DNA of 45,017 bases, taken from positions 1-45,017 of the forward strand of contig JABXHV010000059.1 of assembly GCA_013373445.1 (NCBI GenBank), in the 5' to 3' direction. The DNA comes from Paracoccaceae bacterium. GTDB taxonomy: Bacteria > Pseudomonadota > Alphaproteobacteria > Rhizobiales > Stappiaceae. The position numbers were made by a program, and so were the translations under genes. The first letter of the stretch is position 1; each line of letters begins with the position of its first letter. Shown one piece after another: positions 39,950 through 45,017 of this stretch. The notes beneath the pieces were generated by a model. That model was not told where the DNA came from and made no database searches. It worked only from the letters and a program-made list of their open reading frames with translations.

Positions 39950-40924
39950 ATGTCCAACGCTCTCAATGGAAAACTTGTAACAATTTTTGGTGCCTCCGGC
40001 TTCCTTGGGCGACACATCGTTCAAGATCTGGCTCGGCGCGGATACAGAATCCGTGCAGCCGTGCGTCGCCCGGACCTTGCGACTCATCTTCAGCCGCTTG
40101 GAGCGCCCGGCCAGATCATGCCGATTCAGGCGAACCTGCGCCACCCATGGTCGGTTGAACGTGCTGTGGAAGGTGCGGATGCCGTCGTCAACGCAGTCGG
40201 TATTCTGGCGCCTAGCGGCAAGCAGACTTTCGATCACATCCAGGCAGACGGCCCGCGTCTCATCGCCGAGGCTGCACTCAAAAATGGCCTCAAGGGTATT
40301 GTGCATCTGTCTGCCATTGGTGCAGACAGCGCCTCAAAGTCGGCCTATGCGCGCACCAAGGCCGCTGGTGAAGCTGGTGTTCTCGACACACTGCCAGACA
40401 GTATCATATTGCGCCCCTCCATCGTCTTCGGGCCAGAAGATGATTTCTTCAACCAATTTGCCGGCATGAGCACGATTGCTCCAATCCTGCCGTTGATCGG
40501 TTGCGGCGTAACCAAATTCCAGCCTGTCTATGTTCAGGACGTCGCCAAGGCCGTCGGCGCAGCGGTCGAGGGCGACCTCAAGGCCGGCGCGACTTATGAG
40601 CTGGGCGGACCTGATGTTGCGACCTTCAAGGAATGCCTTGAGTTGATGCTGAAGGTGACCGGCCGCAAGAATGCATTGCTGCCCATTCCCTTTGGCTTGT
40701 CCAAGCTGATGGGTCACGTCATGGGCGCATTGCCGGGCGCACCACTGACAGCAGATCAGGTTGAACTGCTCAAGAGCGACAATGTGGTTTCAAAAGCTGC
40801 GAAAGACGCCGGCCTGACCCTGGACGGCATCGGCATCAAGCCCGCCTCGATGGCCGCAGTTCTGCCAACCTATCTCGACCGGTTCCGCGAGTTTGGTCAG
40901 TACGACGCGCATAAGACTGCGTAA
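39950..40924 (+). CDS. Complex I NDUFA9-like NAD(P)-binding protein
   Basis: This 324-residue protein of the extended/atypical short-chain dehydrogenase superfamily has the Rossmann motif TIFGASGFLGRHIVQDLARRGY (residues 10-31). It continues with VVNAVGIL, HLSAIGADSASKSAYARTKAAGE and ILRPSIVFGPEDDFFNQFA. This pattern is typical of alphaproteobacterial relatives of the mitochondrial complex I accessory subunit NDUFA9. The catalytic Tyr-x3-Lys is represented by YARTK. Its bacterial role is not settled; association with complex I is inferred from the eukaryotic homologue. A bidirectional terminator separates it from uppP. Confidence 0.9.
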   Translation: MSNALNGKLVTIFGASGFLGRHIVQDLARRGYRIRAAVRRPDLATHLQPLGAPGQIMPIQANLRHPWSVERAVEGADAVVNAVGILAPSGKQTFDHIQADGPRLIAEAALKNGLKGIVHLSAIGADSASKSAYARTKAAGEAGVLDTLPDSIILRPSIVFGPEDDFFNQFAGMSTIAPILPLIGCGVTKFQPVYVQDVAKAVGAAVEGDLKAGATYELGGPDVATFKECLELMLKVTGRKNALLPIPFGLSKLMGHVMGALPGAPLTADQVELLKSDNVVSKAAKDAGLTLDGIGIKPASMAAVLPTYLDRFREFGQYDAHKTA

Positions 40925-40953
40925 CAAGCTTCAGAAATCGAGCCATCAAATGC

Positions 40954-40986
40954 AAAAAGCGGGCGCATCATACGCCCGCTTTTTTT
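40954..40986. terminator. Bidirectional intrinsic terminator between convergent genes
   Basis: A 12-bp stem (AAAAAGCGGGCG pairing with CGCCCGCTTTTT) with a 7-base loop has an A run on the left and a T run on the right. It can therefore stop transcription from both the NDUFA9-like gene and uppP, whose ends face each other here. Confidence 0.93.
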
Positions 40987-41011
40987 GTGCTCACATCAAT
41001 TCTCTCGGATC

Positions 41012-41818
41012 TTAACCGACGAAATACAAACCGGCGAAGCCAGCCAGTCCGACGGCTATGCGCCACCAGGCGAACACCGAGAAGCCGTGCTTTGATACGA
41101 AGTCTAGCAGTTTCTTGACGACAAAGAATCCGGCAATAAATGAAGTCACAAAGCCAATGGCGATGATTGTTGCGTCATCGGCCGACAGCACATCCCGGTT
41201 CTTGTAGAGGTCATATACGAAGGCACCGGCCATTGTCGGCATGGCGAGAAAAAAGGAAAACTCGGCGGCAGACCTTTTGTCTGCGCCAAGCAAAAGCGCT
41301 CCTGCAATGCTCGACCCAGATCGCGATACGCCGGGCACCATTGCAAGGCACTGGCAGAACCCGATCTTGATGCACAGGCTCAAAGGATAATCGGTGACGT
41401 CATGATAGCGCGGTTGAAGCGGCAGGCGGTCAATCCACAGCAGGATCACGCCACCAATCAGCAAGGTCGAACAAATCAAGGCAGGCGATTCAAACAAGAC
41501 TTCCTTGATGAAACCGTGCGCCATGACGCCTATAACAGCGGCGGGCAGAAAGGCAAGCAGAATGCCGGTGACGAAATGCCGGCTTCTTGGATCTGAGGGC
41601 AGCGAAATCGCCAGCTTCCAGAGCCGCGCGAAATAAACGCTCAGGATTGCCAGAATTGCACCGAGCTGAATCAACACCTCAAAGGTCTTTCCGGTGCTTT
41701 TGAAGCCCAAAAAGTGTCCCAACAACAAAACGTGACCAGTGGAAGACACAGGTATGAACTCGGTTAATCCTTCCACAACACCAAGGATCACAGCGTTTAC
41801 AATGGTTTGCTCTTCCAT
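41012..41818 (-). CDS. uppP: Undecaprenyl-diphosphatase
   Basis: UppP/BacA dephosphorylates undecaprenyl diphosphate to recycle the carrier lipid for peptidoglycan, O-antigen and exopolysaccharide. From ATG 41818, with GGAGAC eight bases upstream, the protein has 268 residues and about eight membrane segments. The two active-site motifs are [14 protein letters not shown] (residues 16-29) and [12 protein letters not shown] (about 170-181). The frame is open six codons further upstream. It diverges from fzlA. Confidence 0.96.
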   Translation of the reverse strand: MEEQTIVNAVILGVVEGLTEFIPVSSTGHVLLLGHFLGFKSTGKTFEVLIQLGAILAILSVYFARLWKLAISLPSDPRSRHFVTGILLAFLPAAVIGVMAHGFIKEVLFESPALICSTLLIGGVILLWIDRLPLQPRYHDVTDYPLSLCIKIGFCQCLAMVPGVSRSGSSIAGALLLGADKRSAAEFSFFLAMPTMAGAFVYDLYKNRDVLSADDATIIAIGFVTSFIAGFFVVKKLLDFVSKHGFSVFAWWRIAVGLAGFAGLYFVG

Positions 41819-42014
41819 GAAGTCTCCGAGAAGCACGTTCTAAGGTGGGCATATGGCCGTCTTATAGAGACCTTATACAGTCATTTCAAAAATGCCTGTA
41901 TGAAGCTCGATACATCAATCCCTTGATAACCACTGTCAGGACACAATTGCCAGCTATCGCGCATGCACAAATCGCCAAATTGCGACCACATCACAGGTTT
42001 CTGACAAGCTTTCC

Positions 42015-42707
42015 ATGCTGACCCTTTATCATCACCCGTTTTCACCATCGTCCAGGTTCTTGCGCCTCATCCTGAATGAGTATGGCGCAGAGTTTGAATC
42101 CAAGATTGTGAACCCTTGGGAACGGCCAGCAGACTTGTTGATGCTCAACCCGGCCGGCACAATTCCAGTTCTTGTCGAAAACGACGGACCAGCGATCTGC
42201 GGCGCAACGCCGATCATGGAATACCTGGATGAAACGCGCGGTTACTCCCTTGCCAATCGCCGATTGATGCCCGACCACCCGGAGGCACGCGCTGAATGCC
42301 GTCGTCTGGTAGATTGGGCGCTCTTGAAGCTGGATGGCGAAGTGATTGGGCACCTGGTACGCGAACGCATCTACAAGCAGGTGATGCCGAAGTCGGCTGG
42401 TGGTGGTGAGCCGGATTCTGCTGCCTTGCGCGTTGCGCGCGCCAATATTCCGCATCACATGAAATATCTGGAGTACCTGGCCGCATCGCGTAAATGGCTG
42501 GCCGGTGACCGATTGTCATTCGCAGATTTTGCGCTGGCGGCAGAACTTTCTTGTGCCGACTACCTGGGCGAAGTGCCCTGGAAGAATGAAGTCAACGTCA
42601 AGGAGTGGTATGCTCGGGTTAAATCACGACCAAGCATGCGCCCTCTTCTGGGAGAGAAGGTGCTCGGCATGCCACCCTCACCCACTTACGCGGATCTGGA
42701 CTTCTGA
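42015..42707 (+). CDS. fzlA: FtsZ-binding division protein FzlA (glutathione-transferase-like)
   Basis: The 230-residue protein has a thioredoxin-like N-terminal domain ([24 protein letters not shown], then [10 protein letters not shown]) and an alpha-helical C-terminal domain. What marks it as FzlA and not a generic GST is the overall match I recall to Caulobacter Fzl[50 protein letters not shown] and the C-terminus YADLDF, which is functionally important in Caulobacter. FzlA binds curved FtsZ filaments and helps activate FtsWI for constriction. It is not expected to be a detoxifying enzyme. It is followed by queG and diverges from uppP. Confidence 0.88.
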   Translation: MLTLYHHPFSPSSRFLRLILNEYGAEFESKIVNPWERPADLLMLNPAGTIPVLVENDGPAICGATPIMEYLDETRGYSLANRRLMPDHPEARAECRRLVDWALLKLDGEVIGHLVRERIYKQVMPKSAGGGEPDSAALRVARANIPHHMKYLEYLAASRKWLAGDRLSFADFALAAELSCADYLGEVPWKNEVNVKEWYARVKSRPSMRPLLGEKVLGMPPSPTYADLDF

Positions 42708-42766
42708 AACCTGGACAACAAGACCCATCCCGGCTCCAAAAGCCCAATGAGCGCTTTCTGGCTTCA

Positions 42767-43870
42767 TTGAATGCCAAAGCACTGGCCCTTGGCTTTGACG
42801 CGCTGAAGGTGACCGGCGCAGATTCCATTCCCCATGCTCCAGAACGCCTGCAGGCCTTCCTTGACGCAGGCTACCATGGCTCGATGGGCTGGATGGAAGA
42901 AACGGCAGACCGCAGAGCAGATCCGAATGTTCTTTGGCCTGAGGTCAGGTCCGTGATCATGCTGGCCATGACGTATGGACCAGATGACGAAACAGATCCC
43001 CTTGCGCATTTGAGCGCCCCCGAAACGGGCGGAATTTCCGTTTATGCCCGCAACCGGGACTATCACGATGTCATCAAGGGAAAGCTGAAAGAACTGGCCA
43101 GTTTCATCGTTTCACGTGCGGGCGGCGACGTGAAGGTCTTCGTCGACACGGCACCGGTTATGGAAAAGCCTCTGGCAGAGGCTGCCGGTTTGGGCTGGCA
43201 AGGCAAACACACCAATCTGGTGTCCCGACAAATCGGTTCCTGGTTCTTTCTCGGCTCTATCTTCACCACACTTGAACTAGAGCCTTCAGGTGCAGAGGCG
43301 GATCACTGCGGTTCTTGCCGGGCATGCCTCGACAGCTGTCCGACCAACGCCTTTCCTGCACCTTATCAACTCGACGCACGGCGCTGCATCTCTTATCTGA
43401 CAATCGAACATGCCGGATTGATCGACCGTGACTTGCGCCCCGCGATTGGCAACCGGATCTATGGCTGCGATGACTGCCTTGCGGCTTGTCCGTGGAACAA
43501 GTTCGCCAAAAGCGCAAACGAGGCAAAACTCGTGGCGCGCGAAGACCTCAAGGCGCCTTCCCTTGAACACCTCTTGAGCTTGGATGATCCACATTTTCGA
43601 ACGCTCTTTTCCGGCTCCCCAATCAAGCGTATTGGCCGTGACCGGTTCATCCGAAACGTTCTGATTGCAGTTGGCAACTCTGGCCTGCAGCAGTACCTGC
43701 CAAAAGTCCTGGAGCTGATGAACGATCCAGCGAGCGTTGTTCGGGGCAGTGCGGTGTGGGCCTACAGGCGCCTGGCGGATCCGATCGACGAAACCATCCG
43801 GACCAAACATCTTGCAACTGAGAGCGATCCACTTGTGCGCGAAGAGTGGACTGCAACGCTGACCGGTTAG
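42767..43870 (+). CDS. queG: Epoxyqueuosine reductase
   Basis: QueG carries out the last step of queuosine formation in tRNA, reducing epoxyqueuosine with cobalamin and two [4Fe-4S] clusters. Cluster motifs are [17 protein letters not shown] and [16 protein letters not shown]. The N-terminal domain has [19 protein letters not shown], and a HEAT-like segment with [11 protein letters not shown] and [13 protein letters not shown] ends the 367-residue chain. The start is uncertain: TTG 42767 is the first usual start codon, but the open frame continues upstream to the fzlA stop and [25 protein letters not shown] looks like family sequence. Dependence on B12 links it to the cobalamin genes in this window. 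Confidence 0.94.
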   Translation: MNAKALALGFDALKVTGADSIPHAPERLQAFLDAGYHGSMGWMEETADRRADPNVLWPEVRSVIMLAMTYGPDDETDPLAHLSAPETGGISVYARNRDYHDVIKGKLKELASFIVSRAGGDVKVFVDTAPVMEKPLAEAAGLGWQGKHTNLVSRQIGSWFFLGSIFTTLELEPSGAEADHCGSCRACLDSCPTNAFPAPYQLDARRCISYLTIEHAGLIDRDLRPAIGNRIYGCDDCLAACPWNKFAKSANEAKLVAREDLKAPSLEHLLSLDDPHFRTLFSGSPIKRIGRDRFIRNVLIAVGNSGLQQYLPKVLELMNDPASVVRGSAVWAYRRLADPIDETIRTKHLATESDPLVREEWTATLTG

Positions 43871-44412
43871 GCGGCTTTTCCCAGAAGGTCTTTGAACCCT
43901 TCAATGACCTGCTCGTAGACACGACGTTTGAATGGGACGATCAGGTCTGGAAGCTTGGAAGCATCTTCCCATTTCCAGGTAACAAATTCGGCGGAATGTC
44001 CATCGGGTGGTGACACGACATTGATCTCGCTTTCGTCACCTTCAAAGCGCAACGCGTACCATTTTTGCGCCTGCCCGCGATGCTTCTTGCCGCGTGATGA
44101 GTTTTTGCGAACCTCTTCAGGGTAATCGTAGCTCAGCCAGTCCTCGATTTCGCCGATCACTGACACCGATTTGATGGACGTTTCCTCGTAAAGCTCGCGC
44201 AGAGCGGCAAGCCTTGGGTCTTCATCAGGGTCGATGCCACCTTGCGGCATCTGCCAGGAATACTGATAGTCAGACTTGCCAGCACCATCGTCGCGCTGAC
44301 CAATCCATACCTGCCCCTTGTCGTTCAGGACCATGACACCAACGCAAGGGCGGTATGGCAACCCGTCAATTTCCGCCGGGAAGTTCTTAAGGAACACGCT
44401 TTTCTTGCTCAC
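43867..44412 (-). CDS. rppH: RNA 5'-pyrophosphohydrolase (Nudix)
   Basis: RppH removes pyrophosphate from the 5' end of mRNAs and so starts their decay. The 181-residue protein has the RppH N-terminus [23 protein letters not shown], then [15 protein letters not shown]. The full 23-residue Nudix box (58-80) contains RELYEET with its metal-binding glutamates. Its 3' end overlaps the convergent queG by four bases. The upstream deacetylase gene ends six bases before its start, so they probably share an operon. Confidence 0.95.
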   Translation of the reverse strand: MSKKSVFLKNFPAEIDGLPYRPCVGVMVLNDKGQVWIGQRDDGAGKSDYQYSWQMPQGGIDPDEDPRLAALRELYEETSIKSVSVIGEIEDWLSYDYPEEVRKNSSRGKKHRGQAQKWYALRFEGDESEINVVSPPDGHSAEFVTWKWEDASKLPDLIVPFKRRVYEQVIEGFKDLLGKAA

Positions 44413-44418
44413 GAAACT

Positions 44419-45017
44419 CTACCTGTCGATTGTTGCGCTGACTGGGACCAGAAGAAGTCCACGCTCTTCAAGATCTGCAGACCATTCCTGCAGCATGCGC
44501 ACCGTAATGGGCAGAGCGGATCCGGATGCAACTGCGATACCTTTTGCACGCGCGATGCTTTCAAGCTGCAGAAGCTTCACATTTATCGCATCTTCGCGCG
44601 GCACATCATCCAGAACCACATCCACCATGCTGAATGGGGTGATGGTGTCCAGCGCCACTTCCGGAGCGACACTTCTGGTCGATGTCCCGTTATCGACGAA
44701 CATCAATCCGCGGTCACGGATCTTTTCCATGAGGAACTGGATCGACGGCAATGTTGACGTGAAGCGAGCGCCCATCTCGTCGATCACGCCGACGTAGTTC
44801 GTCGCCCGTGTCAACAGCCAGGCAAAGCGATCCATCAATTCGCCAGGGCGCTGACCGACGAGCAGCGTATGCGGTCCGGGATCATTGTCCGGGTAATCAA
44901 AGGGCTCGAGAGGGAGCTGCAGCAACAATTCATGGCCCTTGGAACGGGCATTTTGCATCCAGCGGTCCAGATTGGCGCCATAAGGTGCCATGGCAAACGT
45001 CACGTCCAGCGGCAGGC
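44419..45017 (-). CDS. Divergent polysaccharide deacetylase family protein (YibQ-like), C-terminal part
   Basis: The gene starts beyond the right edge of the window; about 198 C-terminal residues are seen. The order of motifs (LPLDVTFAMAPYG, ELLLQLPLEPFDYPDNDPGPHTLLVG, NYVGVIDEMGARFTS, GLMFVDNGTSTRSVAP and VLDDVPREDAINVKLLQLE) is that of the divergent polysaccharide deacetylase family (YibQ/DUF610). Members are envelope-associated, often next to a carboxy-terminal processing protease and rppH. The exact substrate is not known. Confidence 0.88.
   Translation of the reverse strand, partial: LPLDVTFAMAPYGANLDRWMQNARSKGHELLLQLPLEPFDYPDNDPGPHTLLVGQRPGELMDRFAWLLTRATNYVGVIDEMGARFTSTLPSIQFLMEKIRDRGLMFVDNGTSTRSVAPEVALDTITPFSMVDVVLDDVPREDAINVKLLQLESIARAKGIAVASGSALPITVRMLQEWSADLEERGLLLVPVSATIDR

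Overview
The window reads as chromosomal DNA of an alphaproteobacterium, most likely Hyphomicrobiales (Rhizobiales), perhaps a marine Stappiaceae-type genus. The family-level guess is inference from gene content and order: the block rnd-lptC-lptA-lptB-rpoN-hpf-ptsN, an FzlA-type glutathione-transferase-like division protein, an NDUFA9-like protein, and a carboxynorspermidine-synthase-like C-terminus. Coding density is high. There is one tRNA, and I see no insertion sequence, prophage or CRISPR array.

Layout. 1-2.6 kb: end of a saccharopine-dehydrogenase-family gene, a strong terminator, then an unrecognised membrane protein with a ten-copy hexanucleotide (Ala-Ser) repeat, bracketed by copies of a dispersed palindromic repeat. 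2.6-8 kb: a zinc-free MDR oxidoreductase, a TetR regulator with a NemR-like operator, a decayed TetR fragment, a two-ACT-domain regulator, a nucleotide-binding-domain-only Hsp70 relative and a membrane-anchored EEP-family hydrolase. 8-10 kb: a PepSY membrane protein and a DUF2946-type protein. 10.4-20.6 kb: corrin ring genes in two + strand runs (DUF6732-type orf, cbiX, cobH, small orf, cobL, cobI, cbiG-cobJ fusion, cobM; and cbiD, cobK) with cobB on the opposite strand between them. 20.6-32.3 kb: an extracellular polysaccharide locus with frequent strand switches (WecG-family transferase, Wzc-like pseudokinase, Wzy-like polymerase, GT4, GH5 glucanase, second GT-B transferase, deacetylase, GT2, Wzx-like flippase). 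32.3-38.1 kb: the conserved rnd/lpt/rpoN/hpf/ptsN block. 38.3-45 kb: argE, tRNA-Leu(CAG), NDUFA9-like gene, uppP, fzlA, queG, rppH and a partial divergent polysaccharide deacetylase.

How the genes work together. The cobalamin genes carry markers of early cobalt insertion (CbiX, CbiG, CbiD), and cobG, cobF and cobN do not appear here. The first run is chained by 1-31 bp overlaps, which suggests translational coupling and places a 74-residue protein of unknown function inside it. The polysaccharide locus has a flippase, polymerase, chain-length protein, four transferases, a deacetylase and a secreted GH5 enzyme. It lacks a priming transferase and an outer-membrane exporter within the window. 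The mix resembles holdfast-type adhesin loci, though a soluble exopolysaccharide is equally open. The lpt genes (LPS export) and uppP (carrier-lipid recycling) also serve the envelope.

All calls come from reading the sequence and recalled family knowledge. No database search was run.
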